A stretch of 64,000 nucleotides of DNA from an uncultured bacterium (GCA_902776645.1 CACYQT010000005.1:1-64000), one strand, 5' to 3'. Counted from the stretch's first letter, positions 33,002-42,873 are shown. The notes: generated by a model from the letters alone, not told the origin. Numbers and translations: made by a program.

Positions 33002-34468
33002 ATGAAGCAGTATCTGGCATTTGATCTGGGCGCGTCCAGTGGCCGCGCGATTCTGGGCACGATTGACAACGGCAAAGTGACGTTGGAGGAGATGCACCGT
33101 TTTGAAAACGGGCCGATGTCCATCAACGGCGGCCTCTTCTGGAATCTGCTGGGGCTTTTCAATGAAATGAAGCTCGGCCTGAAGAAGACATTGGAGGCGG
33201 GGGCCAATCTGTCCGCCATCGCCATCGACACATGGGGCGTCGATTACGCGTTCATCGACAAGCAGGGCTTCTTCGCGGGCATACCGCACAACTACCGCGA
33301 CCCGCGCACGGACGATGTCATGCCGTGGATGTTCGAACGCGTCCCGCAGAAGAAAATCTACGAACTGACTGGCATCCAGTTCATTACGCTGAATTCCATC
33401 TTCCAGCTGGCGGCCTCCGTCCGCGACGACGACCAGACGCTGAAGATCGCCGACAAACTGCTGTTCATTCCGAACGCCCTGACGTATCTGTTCTGCGGCG
33501 ACAAGTCCGCCGAATACAGCATCGCGACGACGTCGCAGATGTACAATCCAACGACGAAGGACTGGGCGTGGGAAATCATTGACGCGCTTGGACTTAAGCG
33601 GTCGTTGTTCCCTGAAATCAAGCCTGCCTGCTCGCTGGCCGGCACGCTGTTGCCGCAGTTGCAGGAAGAGCTGAAGTGTGGCGCGATTCCCGTCGTATTG
33701 GTCGGCTCCCATGACACGGCTTCCGCCGTGGCGGCTGTTCCCGCGCAGAGCGGCAAGTCATGGGCGTATCTGAGCAGCGGCACATGGAGCCTGCTGGGCG
33801 TCGAGCTGGACAAGCCGTTGTTGACGGATGCGGCGTTGGCGGCGAACTACACGAACGAAGGCGGCGTCGGCGGAACAATCCGCTTCCTGAAGAACATCAT
33901 GGGCCTGTGGCTGATCCAGGAGTGCCGCACGGAATGGAAGCGCCGCGGCAAGAAGTACACGTTCGACGAACTGGACGAATTCGCCAACGAGGCGGAGCCG
34001 TTCCGTTCGTTCATCAATCCGAACGACCAGTCGTTCGTCGCGCCCGGCGACATGCCCGCCCGCATCGCCGCCTACTGCAAGAAGACCGGCCAGCCCGTTC
34101 CCGAAACGCCCGGACAGATTCTCCGCACGGCGTTGGAATCGTTGGCGATGCGCTACCGCCAGTCGCTGGACGAAATCGAAGCCGTCACCGGCAAGAAGAT
34201 CGACATGCTGCATTTGGTCGGCGGCGGTTGCAAGAACATCATTCTGAACCAGTTCACGGCGAACGCCATCGGCCGTCCCGTCCAGACGGGGCCCGTCGAG
34301 GCGACGGCGTTGGGCAACATCATCGGCCAGGCTCTCGCCTTGGGCGACATCAAGTCGCTGCAGGAAGGCCGCGACATCATCCGCGCGAGCACGGAGACGA
34401 CCGTCTACCAGCCACAGGACAAGGACAAGTGGGAAGCCGCCTACAAGAAGTTCCTGTCGGTGCAGTGA
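33002..34468 (+). CDS. rhaB: rhamnulokinase
   Basis: 488 residues of the FGGY sugar kinase family: the N-terminal ATPase motif AFDLGASSGRAILG, the IAIDTWGVDYAFID segment, GSHDTASAVAAVP, and the adenosine-binding LVGGGCKNIILNQFTANAIGRPV. These match rhamnulokinases, which phosphorylate L-rhamnulose at O1. rhaA downstream confirms the pathway. An aldolase and a transporter are not in the window. It is the first gene of the operon. Confidence 0.93.
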   Translation: MKQYLAFDLGASSGRAILGTIDNGKVTLEEMHRFENGPMSINGGLFWNLLGLFNEMKLGLKKTLEAGANLSAIAIDTWGVDYAFIDKQGFFAGIPHNYRDPRTDDVMPWMFERVPQKKIYELTGIQFITLNSIFQLAASVRDDDQTLKIADKLLFIPNALTYLFCGDKSAEYSIATTSQMYNPTTKDWAWEIIDALGLKRSLFPEIKPACSLAGTLLPQLQEELKCGAIPVVLVGSHDTASAVAAVPAQSGKSWAYLSSGTWSLLGVELDKPLLTDAALAANYTNEGGVGGTIRFLKNIMGLWLIQECRTEWKRRGKKYTFDELDEFANEAEPFRSFINPNDQSFVAPGDMPARIAAYCKKTGQPVPETPGQILRTALESLAMRYRQSLDEIEAVTGKKIDMLHLVGGGCKNIILNQFTANAIGRPVQTGPVEATALGNIIGQALALGDIKSLQEGRDIIRASTETTVYQPQDKDKWEAAYKKFLSVQ

Positions 34469-34498
34469 CGCGGGGCGTGTTTCGTTGAGAAGGATGCC

Positions 34499-35767
34499 AT
34501 GACCATGAACATCAGACGTGAAGCAAGGGAAATTCCAGTTCGCAATGAATGCGACGTATTGGTGGTCGGCGCGGGGCCGGCCGGATTTGGCGCGGCGATT
34601 TCCGCCGCGCGGGCCGGTGCGCGCACGACGCTTGTCGAATACGGCGGGAAGCTTGGCGGCATGTGGACGCTGGGCCTGCTGAGTCCGTTTTTCGACAACC
34701 ATCACCATGACGGTCTGAACCGTGAGCTGCGGGAGGCGTTGCAGGCCCGCGGCTGCTGGGGCGGCCTGTGGAACATCTCCTTCGATCCGACGGAAATGGC
34801 CATGCTTCTTGATGAACTGGCGCTGGACGCGGGCATCGACATCCTTTTCTACACGATGGCCACGGAGCCGATCATGGAGGACGGCGTGCTGAAGGGCGTG
34901 GTTGTGGAAAACAAATCAGGCCCGCAGGCGATTCTGGCGAAGACGGTCGTCGACTGCACTGGCGACGGCGATATCGCGGCCCGTGCGGGCGCGCCGTTCG
35001 AAATCGGCGGCCCCGAAGGCGCATGCCAGCCGATGACGATGATGTTCAAAATCGGCGGCGTCAAGGCGGAATACGGTCGCGACGACACGAACGGCTTCTA
35101 CAAGGCGCTGACAAAAGTCGTTGCGGAGACGGATGTTCTGTCGGGAGTGCCGTTCAACAACCCCGCCATCATCAAACTGCCGCGGGAGGGCGAGGCGTTG
35201 ATCCAGTGGACGCATGTGCGCCATCGCCTGGGGACTGACGGCGACGAATTGTCGAAAGCCACGCTTGAAGGGCGGCGGCAGATCCGCCGCGCGATGGAGT
35301 TGTTCAAGGCGATCCGCCCTGTCTTGGGCGATGTTTATCTGATGGAGCTGCCGATGGTCGTCGGCGTCCGCGAGACGCGGCGGGTGAAGGGGGAGTATTA
35401 TGTGACGGACGACGATGTGAAGGAGGGGCGTCGCCATGAGGACGGGATCTGCCTCGTCCATTTCGGCGTCGATATCCACGAACCGTCCAAATCGACGCAG
35501 ACGTGCTTTGGGCACAATGGTTTCGATATTCCGCTTCGTTCGCTTGTGCCGTTGGGCGTCGAGAATCTGCTGACGGCCGGTCGTTGCATTTCAGGCAGTT
35601 TCGTCGCGCATGCGGCGTATCGTGTGACGGGCGACTGCCTGAAGATGGGCGAGGCGGCTGGTGTGATGGCGGCCGTCGCCGCCGCGCGGGATGTTTCCGT
35701 ACGTCATTTGGCCAGGAAAGAGCCTGGTATTGTAATGGAGTCCATAAACAAAGGAGGAAAAATATGA
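34499..35767 (+). CDS. FAD-dependent oxidoreductase inside the rhamnose operon
   Basis: 422 residues of the FAD_oxidored type: dinucleotide motif VLVVGAGPAGFGAAISAARAG near residue 20, then GGKLGGMWTLGLLSPFFD, VDCTGDGDIAARAG and the C-terminal GVENLLTAGRCISGS. Members act on varied substrates and are often found in polysaccharide-use loci of this bacterial group, but the reaction is unknown. It sits between rhaB and rhaA and its stop overlaps the rhaA start (ATGA), so it is co-translated with rhamnose genes. It may oxidise a rhamnose-derived metabolite; this is inference. Confidence 0.83.
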   Translation: MTMNIRREAREIPVRNECDVLVVGAGPAGFGAAISAARAGARTTLVEYGGKLGGMWTLGLLSPFFDNHHHDGLNRELREALQARGCWGGLWNISFDPTEMAMLLDELALDAGIDILFYTMATEPIMEDGVLKGVVVENKSGPQAILAKTVVDCTGDGDIAARAGAPFEIGGPEGACQPMTMMFKIGGVKAEYGRDDTNGFYKALTKVVAETDVLSGVPFNNPAIIKLPREGEALIQWTHVRHRLGTDGDELSKATLEGRRQIRRAMELFKAIRPVLGDVYLMELPMVVGVRETRRVKGEYYVTDDDVKEGRRHEDGICLVHFGVDIHEPSKSTQTCFGHNGFDIPLRSLVPLGVENLLTAGRCISGSFVAHAAYRVTGDCLKMGEAAGVMAAVAAARDVSVRHLARKEPGIVMESINKGGKI

Positions 35768-37023
35768 ACACGGTTGATAAGATGTATAAATTGGCGCGCG
35801 AAATCTATGCGTCGCACGGTGTTGACACGGATGCCGCCATGAAGGCGCTGTCCGCCATCCAGATTTCGATCCACGCGTGGCAAGGCGATGATGTCAAAGG
35901 GTTTGAAGAGACGAACCATGCCTTGACGGGCGGTTGCCAGGTGACGGGCAACTATCCGGGCTGCGCACGCAATTCGGACGAACTGCGCGCCGATCTGGAA
36001 GTGGCGCTGAAGCTGATCCCCGGCAAGCATCGCGTCTGCCTGCAGGCCCATCAAGTGGACAAGATGTTCCCCGGCGTGGACCGCGACCGTTTCACGCTGG
36101 ACAACTACCGCGGCTGGCTGGATTGGACGAAGGCGAACAAGATCGGTTTCGATATCGCACCTGCGTTCTATTCGCATCCGAAACTGGACCATGGCCTGTC
36201 GCTGTCCCATCCGGATCCCGCCATCCGCCAATTCTGGATCGACCACGGCAAAGCCTGCCGCAAGATCGGCGCGAAATTTGGCAAGGAATTGGGCACGCCA
36301 GCCGTCGTGAACTTCTGGGCGCCAGATGGTTACAAAGACGCCCCGTCCGACCGCTATGCCGCACGCAAGCGGCTTCTGGAATCGTTGGACGAATGTTTTG
36401 CGGAAAAAATCAGTGACAAATACGAACTGGACGCCGTCGAACCGAAGCTGTTCGGCATCGGCGCGGAAAGTTGCACCGTCGGCTCCGCCGACTTCTATTT
36501 GACGTATGCCGCCCGAAAGAACGTTCTTGTTTGTCTGGATTCCGGTCATTTCCATCCGACGGAAAACATCGGCGACAAGATTTCCGCCATCTGCTGCCAG
36601 CAGGGCCGCCTGCTTCTGCATGTGAGCCGCGGCGTCCATTGGGACAGCGACCACGTGATTCTCGTCAACGACGAACTGCTTGGCATCGCCCGCGAAACGG
36701 TCGCGTACGATTATCTGGACAGGATTCACATCTGCCTGGACTATTTCGACGCGAGCATCAACCGTGTCGCGGCATGGGTCATCGGCGCGCGCAATATGCA
36801 GAAAGCGTTGCTAATCGCTTTGTTGGAACCGCGTGCGGAAATTCAGACATGCGAAGACGCCTTCGATTTCACGGGCCGTCTGGCGTTGCAGGAAGAGGCG
36901 AAAGGCCTGCCGTGGTGCGCCGTGTGGGATTACTTCTGCGAGAAGAACAATGTTCCCGTCGGCGGCGAATATCTGGACACGATCCGCTTCTACGAACAGA
37001 AGAATCTGCTCGCACGGGGGTAA
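35764..37023 (+). CDS. rhaA: L-rhamnose isomerase
   Basis: 419 residues. Converts L-rhamnose to L-rhamnulose using divalent metal. Characteristic segments: AIQISIHAWQGDDVKGFE, GGCQVTGNYPG, GIGAESCTVGSADFY, CLDSGHFHPTE with metal-binding His, and SRGVHWDSDHVI. The start at 35764 has a strong GGAGG and overlaps the FAD oxidoreductase stop. The frame stays open far upstream, but the additional sequence runs inside the oxidoreductase gene and is not coding. Confidence 0.95.
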   Translation: MNTVDKMYKLAREIYASHGVDTDAAMKALSAIQISIHAWQGDDVKGFEETNHALTGGCQVTGNYPGCARNSDELRADLEVALKLIPGKHRVCLQAHQVDKMFPGVDRDRFTLDNYRGWLDWTKANKIGFDIAPAFYSHPKLDHGLSLSHPDPAIRQFWIDHGKACRKIGAKFGKELGTPAVVNFWAPDGYKDAPSDRYAARKRLLESLDECFAEKISDKYELDAVEPKLFGIGAESCTVGSADFYLTYAARKNVLVCLDSGHFHPTENIGDKISAICCQQGRLLLHVSRGVHWDSDHVILVNDELLGIARETVAYDYLDRIHICLDYFDASINRVAAWVIGARNMQKALLIALLEPRAEIQTCEDAFDFTGRLALQEEAKGLPWCAVWDYFCEKNNVPVGGEYLDTIRFYEQKNLLARG

Positions 37024-37050
37024 GCGTCACGGAAGTCAGTCATGACCATG

Positions 37051-37085
37051 GGCGGTCGTCGAAAAAGACGGCCGCCTTTATTTTT
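37051..37085 (+). terminator. Rho-independent terminator of the rhamnose operon
   Basis: GGCGGTCGTC, loop GAAAAA, GACGGCCGCC (10-bp stem with one G-T pair), then TTTATTTTT. It lies between convergent rhaA and the CorC-like gene. Confidence 0.88.
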
Positions 37086-38367
37086 CCTTTTCCTCTTCTG
37101 CGACGGGACGGAGTTTGATTTTTTTCACGACGCGGGGAGTGGCTTCAAGGACTTGGATTTCAAGAAGATCCGTCGTCTGGGATTCGTTGGCCTGGAGGAT
37201 GCGGCCGGCCACGTCGGCCAAATAACCGCCGATCGTGTCGTAGTCGTCGCTGTCGGGGAGGTCGATGTCGAGATTGTCGCGGATGTCGGAAATCAACGTG
37301 CGGGCGTCCAACGTGTACCACCCGTCGGCGTCGGGCGTCCATTGCGGTTCATGGACTTCCTCGATGTCGTATTCGTCCTGAATTTCGCCGACAAGCTCTT
37401 CGAGAATGTCTTCAAACGTGACGATGCCGGAGGTGCCGCCGTATTCGTCGATGACGATGGCGAAATGCGTCTTCTTCTTCTGGAATTCGGCGAGGAGGTC
37501 GCCGATCTTCTTCGTCTCGGGCGTGTAGTAGGGAGGATGGACTAAATCCGTAAGTGACTTGGCCGCATAGACTTTGTTCTTGTCCAGAAGGTCTTTCGCG
37601 TAGATCACGCCGATGATCTGGTCGATGGACTGGTTGTAGACGGGAATGCGGCTGTGGCCGGATTCGAGGATGAGCTTGACGGTGTCCTCCACGTCGCTGT
37701 CCGCGCTGATGGCGTCGATATCGACGCGGGGCGTCATGATTTCATGGACGGTCGTATTGTCGAGCTCGAAGGCGCCGGTGACGATGCGCCGTTCATCTTC
37801 TTCAATATCATCGACATAGTCCGTCTTCTCGCCTTCCTCCTTCTTGTCGATGAGACTGAGGATTTCGTCTTCGGCGGTGTTCACGTCCTGCGTTTCGCCT
37901 TGGGCTTCGCGTGATTTGAGCGGCATTTCCAGCAGCCAGACGAAAGGGAAGATCAAGTAGCTGAAGATGTTGAAGACGGGTATGAAGAAGCAGAGGATCT
38001 TCGCGTTGGCGACGATGGACGTGCGGGCCGCGATGTTCTCCGCCAGCAGGAAGCCGACGACGACCAGCAGAGGCGCGACGATGAAAATGCTTTTCGGGCT
38101 GTTTTCGCCGATGTCCTTCATGGCGGTGACGAATGCGAAAACGGCCACCATGGGGCAGATGAAGATGGTGAACCGGGCGGACGTGTAGAGGCGTTCCGGC
38201 AGGGGGTGCCATTCGTCCAATTTGTCTGCGAGCTGTTTGTCCAGTTCTTCGAGCTTTTTGAATTTGCCGCCCGTAAAGCGTTCGAGCTCAAGGTATCCGA
38301 AATAGCAGACAATGCCTATGACTGTGGCGGCGAAGGAGACGGTCAGCGGACATAAAGGAGGTTTCAT
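37078..38367 (-). CDS. CNNM/CorC-type transporter-associated CBS protein
   Basis: 429 residues: an N-terminal membrane domain (helices near 10-27, 72-90, 96-112, 125-145), an acidic linker, a paired CBS domain ([14 protein letters not shown] ... [25 protein letters not shown] ... [29 protein letters not shown]), and the C-terminal CorC_HlyC domain ([11 protein letters not shown] ... [11 protein letters not shown]). Such proteins are linked to Mg2+/Co2+ efflux and resistance. It ends the pgpH-ybeY-corC series found in many bacteria. No clear Shine-Dalgarno precedes the only reasonable ATG. Confidence 0.9.
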   Translation of the reverse strand: MKPPLCPLTVSFAATVIGIVCYFGYLELERFTGGKFKKLEELDKQLADKLDEWHPLPERLYTSARFTIFICPMVAVFAFVTAMKDIGENSPKSIFIVAPLLVVVGFLLAENIAARTSIVANAKILCFFIPVFNIFSYLIFPFVWLLEMPLKSREAQGETQDVNTAEDEILSLIDKKEEGEKTDYVDDIEEDERRIVTGAFELDNTTVHEIMTPRVDIDAISADSDVEDTVKLILESGHSRIPVYNQSIDQIIGVIYAKDLLDKNKVYAAKSLTDLVHPPYYTPETKKIGDLLAEFQKKKTHFAIVIDEYGGTSGIVTFEDILEELVGEIQDEYDIEEVHEPQWTPDADGWYTLDARTLISDIRDNLDIDLPDSDDYDTIGGYLADVAGRILQANESQTTDLLEIQVLEATPRVVKKIKLRPVAEEEKEK

Positions 38368-38437
38368 CTTTGGTTCTTTGGTTGAGGGTTGCGATGCAGG
38401 ACAGGGAGGAAGGGGATTGCACGGCGCCGTTGAAAAG

Positions 38438-38929
38438 CTACGGCGCCGTCAGGAACCCTGTCGTGCTGGCATTGTCTTCTTCCAGTTTTTTCATGACTCT
38501 GGCTTCCGCCTGCCGCATGTTGGCGCGGTCGCTTTCGTCGATATCGTCGTATCCGGCGAGATGGAGCATGCCGTGGACGGCGTAGAGGAGGAGTTCGCGG
38601 GACGGATCCAGCTGGTGGTCCTTCGCGTATTGGACGGCGACTTCGGGGCAGATATAGACTTCGGCGGTGACGCAGTCATCAAGAGATTCGTCCTGTGGCA
38701 GGGGGGATTGGTCGCGGAGGTCGAATGTCAAGACATCCGTGGAGCCATGGTGCTGCAAATGGCGTTCGTTGAGTTCCGCCATCCGTTTTGCATCCAGAAT
38801 GATGATTTGGAGGATGCCGGGCTCATCTTGAAGTCCGGCGTGGACGACGGCGTGTTTCAAAGACGTGAGAAAAGCTTTTCGTTTCTGGAGCGGAAGACCG
38901 CCGCGAGTTTTGTAGAGAACCGGTCGCAT
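38438..38929 (-). CDS. ybeY: endoribonuclease YbeY, rRNA maturation factor
   Basis: 163 residues. The family signature appears as HGMLHLAGYDD. The first two zinc-binding His are present, while the third position, usually His (GYDH), is Asp. Upstream are the ELNERHLQHHGSTDVLTFDL and AEVYICPEVA segments. YbeY takes part in 16S rRNA 3' maturation and ribosome quality control. Position between the HD-domain gene and the CorC gene is the usual arrangement. Confidence 0.93.
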   Translation of the reverse strand: MRPVLYKTRGGLPLQKRKAFLTSLKHAVVHAGLQDEPGILQIIILDAKRMAELNERHLQHHGSTDVLTFDLRDQSPLPQDESLDDCVTAEVYICPEVAVQYAKDHQLDPSRELLLYAVHGMLHLAGYDDIDESDRANMRQAEARVMKKLEEDNASTTGFLTAP

Positions 38930-38946
38930 ACAGGTGGCTGGCAGGG

Positions 38947-40974
38947 TTAATGTTCATCCGCAGACGGAGGCTTGGGTGTTTGCGTCTCCGGCGGGGCGGG
39001 AGTGGCCGAAGCCTGCGGGGCCTTTTGCTCCTGCGGAGGTTCAGGCTGGTCGGGCTTCAGGTCTTTCGTCAGGTCGATGCTGGACAACGGGCCGCTTTCA
39101 GAGGCTGGTTCGGCCGACTTCTGTTCATCGTCGTCGTCCTTCGGCTTCGCATACTGCGGCCGTCCATGGTAGAGGCGGCAGATTGAGGAGGCGATGACGT
39201 CGCAGACGATGGTCAGTTCGCCGATGGTCAGATCGGCGTCGTCGAACTGGCGGTTTTTCATTTTATTCATGATAAGCTTGTCCACGAAATCGCGGACTTT
39301 GGCGTATTCGATGTGGTCCCACTTCTGGAGCTCCGCGCGGGAGGCGGCTTCGCAGATGTCGGCGATTTCGACGATGACGGCTTCCTTTCGTCTTGGAAGC
39401 GGGCCGTCGTATGAATAGTCCTTCTTGTCCGGCAGCGGTTCGCCCTTGGCTTCCGCCTCCTGGCAGGCCTTGTGGTAGAAATAGCTGATCACGTCCGTGC
39501 CGTGATGGCTGACGACGGCTTCCGTGATCGGCCGCTGCAACCGGTATTTGCGGGCCAGTTCGCCGCCGTAGATGACATGTTCGCGGATTTTCGCGCAGCT
39601 TTTGATGGGCGGAAGGCCTTCATGCGGATTCTGCTGGCCTTCGATGAGATTTTCGACGAAGAATTCCGGATTGCGGAGTTTGCCGACGTCGTGGAAGGAG
39701 CCGCAGACTTTGGCGAGCAACTTGTTGGCGCCGATGGCCTGCGCGGCGTCGTAGGCGAACTGACCGACCTGCACGCTGTGGTTGTAAGTCCCCTTGGCTT
39801 CGTCGTTAAGTCTATTCAGCAGAGGATGATCCATCGAACTGAGCTCATGGAGCGCGATGGGCGTGACGACGTCGAAGAAGCGTTCGCACAACGGCGGAAG
39901 GAAAAAGAGGGCGATCATGACGAAGAATCCGTTGGCGAGGGCCAGCAGGAGGAGCTTGGTCCAGAAATGCGGCCACTGGATTGGTTCATCCGTATGGATG
40001 ATCGTGCGGAACATCACGGTCCATTCATTCCATACGTCGTTCACGGGCGATTGCCAGAGGAAGAAGAGCGACAGTAGCAGCAGGATGACGACGAGCTGGA
40101 GGCCGCCCAGCAGGAAGCCGTTGCGTTTCGAGACGTTATGGAAGATGACAATGCCGCTGAAGGATGTGATGATGGAATGGACGAACAGCGGGTAGGGGCA
40201 TTCGCCGCCCAGAAGCGTCGGCGTCAGCAGCGAAAGCAGCATGGAGATGCAGATGCCGAAGCGGATGCCGAGCAGATAGACGCCCAGCGACGGGAAAAGC
40301 GCCATCGGCAGGAAGATCCTCAAATGGAAGGAGTTGCCAAGCGAGTAGGTGCGGAACACGTGTTCGGCGACGACCAGCGTCAGCATGTGGAGGAAAATGA
40401 AAAGCGAACTGAGCGTGACGCGGCTTGGGCGGGCGAAGAACGTTTCGCGCAGGCCCAGCAGGCAGGCGCCGAAGCAGAAAAGGATGGCCGCGAACATGAG
40501 CGAAGAGCGGATGAAACCGCTGATGTTAAAACGCTGGTCGTTCAAATACAAGTACTTGTATTCAAGGACGAGTTGCGCTTTGCTCTCCGTGTATTTTTCG
40601 CCTTGGCGGATGAGGCATGTGTCGATCGGCACCATGGGATTGTATTTGCGGGCCCATGGCGGCGGCGCGTCCGTCTTGCCGTCGTTGGACGAAACCTCCG
40701 CGGGGGGCTGGACGACGACGGCGGAAGGGAAGCTGCGTTCCGCATAGACGGTGCGGCTGGCCGTCGCGTCGACAAGATCCGCCGGCGTCGTCGCTTCCAT
40801 GATTTCCGTCGGAAGGTACGAAGAGGACGTGCGGAGGAAGGATTGCAACAGGAGACACAGGCAGCACGACGTCCACAAGATCGCAAAGCACGTGAACATG
40901 GTCATGCCGTGCGAATGGCGTGTGGCGTCCGGGTGGTGCCCCATCTCGCGCACTGGTTGTTTGGTTGCATCCAT
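38947..40974 (-). CDS. 7TM-HD domain phosphohydrolase (PgpH-like, possible c-di-AMP phosphodiesterase)
   Basis: 675 residues. One N-terminal helix, an extracytoplasmic region, a block of about seven helices (residues about 150-370, starting SGFIRSSLMFAAILFCFGACLLG), then a cytoplasmic HD domain with NHSVQVGQFAYDAAQ, SFHDVGKLRNPEFF, EHVIYGGELARKY and SHHGTDVISYFYH. The C-terminal about 60 residues are Pro/Glu-rich and disordered. PgpH-family members degrade c-di-AMP; the domain order fits. It is the first of the pgpH-ybeY-corC run, 15 bases after fabF. The start lacks a clear ribosome site, so a slightly later start is possible. Confidence 0.87.
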   Translation of the reverse strand: MDATKQPVREMGHHPDATRHSHGMTMFTCFAILWTSCCLCLLLQSFLRTSSSYLPTEIMEATTPADLVDATASRTVYAERSFPSAVVVQPPAEVSSNDGKTDAPPPWARKYNPMVPIDTCLIRQGEKYTESKAQLVLEYKYLYLNDQRFNISGFIRSSLMFAAILFCFGACLLGLRETFFARPSRVTLSSLFIFLHMLTLVVAEHVFRTYSLGNSFHLRIFLPMALFPSLGVYLLGIRFGICISMLLSLLTPTLLGGECPYPLFVHSIITSFSGIVIFHNVSKRNGFLLGGLQLVVILLLLSLFFLWQSPVNDVWNEWTVMFRTIIHTDEPIQWPHFWTKLLLLALANGFFVMIALFFLPPLCERFFDVVTPIALHELSSMDHPLLNRLNDEAKGTYNHSVQVGQFAYDAAQAIGANKLLAKVCGSFHDVGKLRNPEFFVENLIEGQQNPHEGLPPIKSCAKIREHVIYGGELARKYRLQRPITEAVVSHHGTDVISYFYHKACQEAEAKGEPLPDKKDYSYDGPLPRRKEAVIVEIADICEAASRAELQKWDHIEYAKVRDFVDKLIMNKMKNRQFDDADLTIGELTIVCDVIASSICRLYHGRPQYAKPKDDDDEQKSAEPASESGPLSSIDLTKDLKPDQPEPPQEQKAPQASATPAPPETQTPKPPSADEH

Positions 40975-40989
40975 ATATGAATGAAAGAC

Positions 40990-42240
40990 TTATTGGTATT
41001 TAGCGAACAAGACGGAGGCGTTGTGCCCGCCAAATCCAAGATTGTTGTTGAGCGCGAGGCGCACGTCCACTTCGCGTGCTTCGTTGGGGACGTAGTCGAG
41101 ATCGCATTCCGGATCGGGCGTCACGTAGTTCATCGTGGGCGGAACGACGCCGTCCAGAATGGTTTTGACGCAGACGACCGATTCGAAGCCGCCCGCCGCG
41201 CCGAGCATATGGCCTGTCATGGATTTCGTGCTGCTGACGGGAATCTGCTTGGCCTTTTCGCCGAGAACCATCTTCAGGGCGATGGTTTCCGTCGTATCGT
41301 TCAGACGGGTCGACGTGCCGTGGGCGTTGACGTAGTCCAACGCGTCATAGGGGAGTCCGGCGTGGTTGAAAGCCATTTTGATGGCGCGTTGGACGCCTTC
41401 GCCGTTTTCCGCCGGATGCGTGATGTGGAATGCGTCCGCGCTGAGGCCGTAGCCAGCGATCTCCGCGAGGATGTTGGCGCCGCGCTTTTTCGCATGTTCT
41501 TCTGATTCAATGACCAAGACGCCTGAACCTTCCGCGGGGACAAAGCCGTCGCGCAATTTGTCAAACGGGCGGCTGGCATGTTCCGGATCGTCGTTGTTCG
41601 CCGTCAGGGCCTTCAATGAGCCGAAACCGGCCAGGGAGAACGGTTCGACGACGGCTTCCGTGCCGCCGCAGATCATGACGTCCGCGTCTCCGCGGACGAT
41701 CATCCAGTAGGCTTCGCCGATGGAATGGAGGCCGGATGCGCAGGCCGTCACGATGCTGAAGTTCGGCCCTTTCAGATTATGGCGGATGGCGACGTAGCCG
41801 GAGGCCATGTTGGAGATCATCATGGGGATGGACAGCGGGGAGACGGCTCTCGGACCTTTTTCCGCAAGCGTGCGGATCTGGTCTTCAATCGTCGTCAGGC
41901 CGCCGATGCCCGATGAGACGATGACGCCAATGCGCGTCGGATCAACGCCTTGGGCTTTTGTGAGCCCCGCCTGGGCAAGCGCCTCGTCGCTGGCGACGAC
42001 GGCGTAATGGCAGAACAAATCAAGGCGTTTGGATTCCTTGGGATCGATGAAGGCGTCTATGTCCAGCCCCTTCACTTCACCCGCGATCGTGCAACGATAG
42101 CCTGTTGTGTCGAATTTGCTGACGGGGCCGATGCCCGACTTCCCTGCCAGAAGGCTCTTCCAGCATGATTCAACGTCGTTTCCGACTGGTGAGACGGCTC
42201 CCAGACCGGTGACAACCACTCGTTTTTGTTGAAATGACAT
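40990..42240 (-). CDS. fabF: 3-oxoacyl-[acyl-carrier-protein] synthase II
   Basis: 416 residues with the Cys-His-His triad: TACASGLHSIGEA (Cys 167), NAHGTSTRLND and KSMTGHMLGAAGG. It elongates fatty acids by condensing malonyl-ACP with acyl-ACP in the cytoplasm. The acpP gene lies about 700 bp upstream on the same strand, separated by a terminator, so fabF has its own promoter region. An 11-bp inverted repeat is centred about 115 bp upstream of its start and may be an operator. Confidence 0.95.
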   Translation of the reverse strand: MSFQQKRVVVTGLGAVSPVGNDVESCWKSLLAGKSGIGPVSKFDTTGYRCTIAGEVKGLDIDAFIDPKESKRLDLFCHYAVVASDEALAQAGLTKAQGVDPTRIGVIVSSGIGGLTTIEDQIRTLAEKGPRAVSPLSIPMMISNMASGYVAIRHNLKGPNFSIVTACASGLHSIGEAYWMIVRGDADVMICGGTEAVVEPFSLAGFGSLKALTANNDDPEHASRPFDKLRDGFVPAEGSGVLVIESEEHAKKRGANILAEIAGYGLSADAFHITHPAENGEGVQRAIKMAFNHAGLPYDALDYVNAHGTSTRLNDTTETIALKMVLGEKAKQIPVSSTKSMTGHMLGAAGGFESVVCVKTILDGVVPPTMNYVTPDPECDLDYVPNEAREVDVRLALNNNLGFGGHNASVLFAKYQ

Positions 42241-42339
42241 ATTTTATCTTTAAATAAGAAAGGTAGGGGAAAATAATGATGATTAAACGCCTATTAAGAT
42301 AACATGTCTTTGCAAATACGCAAATCAAGCCACCTTTTA

Positions 42340-42372
42340 ATCTTGTCATAAATGGACAAAATATGACAAGAT
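42340..42372. promoter_or_regulatory. 11-bp perfect inverted repeat upstream of fabF
   Basis: Arms atcttgtcata (42340-42350) and tatgacaagat (42362-42372) are exact reverse complements around an 11-base AT-rich spacer. The arms are AT-rich and not followed by a T-run, so an operator for a dimeric repressor is likelier than a terminator. The regulator is unknown. Confidence 0.5.
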
Positions 42373-42491
42373 GTTAAAAGTTGGACAGGAAAAATGCGGC
42401 GGAAGCACGAATGGACGCGGGGCGGGCTTTGCCGCAACCAAATCATTCATCAAGAACCACGAAAGGCACGAAAGAGCACGAAATTTCAAAC

Positions 42492-42671
42492 CACAGAATA
42501 CACTGAATACACTGAAAAAGCCTCGCCGCCGGGCCGACAAGCTCAGGAAGTCTTGTTTTGCAAAACGAAAATCCAATAGCAAATGGATCCAACGGCTCCG
42601 GCGGCTCGGCGGTTGTGAAAGCGCTTCGCGCGACAGAAAAGCGCATGGTAAAATCATTAGCAAAAAACAAG
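42492..42671 (+). repeat. dispersed intergenic repeat, copy B
   Basis: About 180 bp, alignable with 32760-32936 in the same orientation through the blocks cacagaatacac, aagcctcgccgccg, cggctccggcggctcg, gaaagcgcttcgcg and aaaaacaag, with small indels. It is flanked on the left by short direct repeats ending in cacgaaa. Confidence 0.7.
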
Positions 42672-42873
42672 AAAACGAACTATAGTAGCACGAAGCGGGC
42701 AAACGGCGGCCAGACGGTAAAATCGGTCTCTTGGCTAGTTGTCTATCGTCTTTTGCACGTCTCATGGGGCGCGCTTCTCGTCAAAACCGTGTAACGGCGA
42801 AGCCTGAAAAACAAGAAAATGAAGGGTGGCAGGACGTATGGGGCGGAAAACGTTTCGCGGGGGAGAATCAATG

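Noticed and set aside
42241-42873. Small protein genes in the fabF-acpP gap
   Set aside because: The short frames fall in the repeat element, lack ribosome sites and give no recognisable product.
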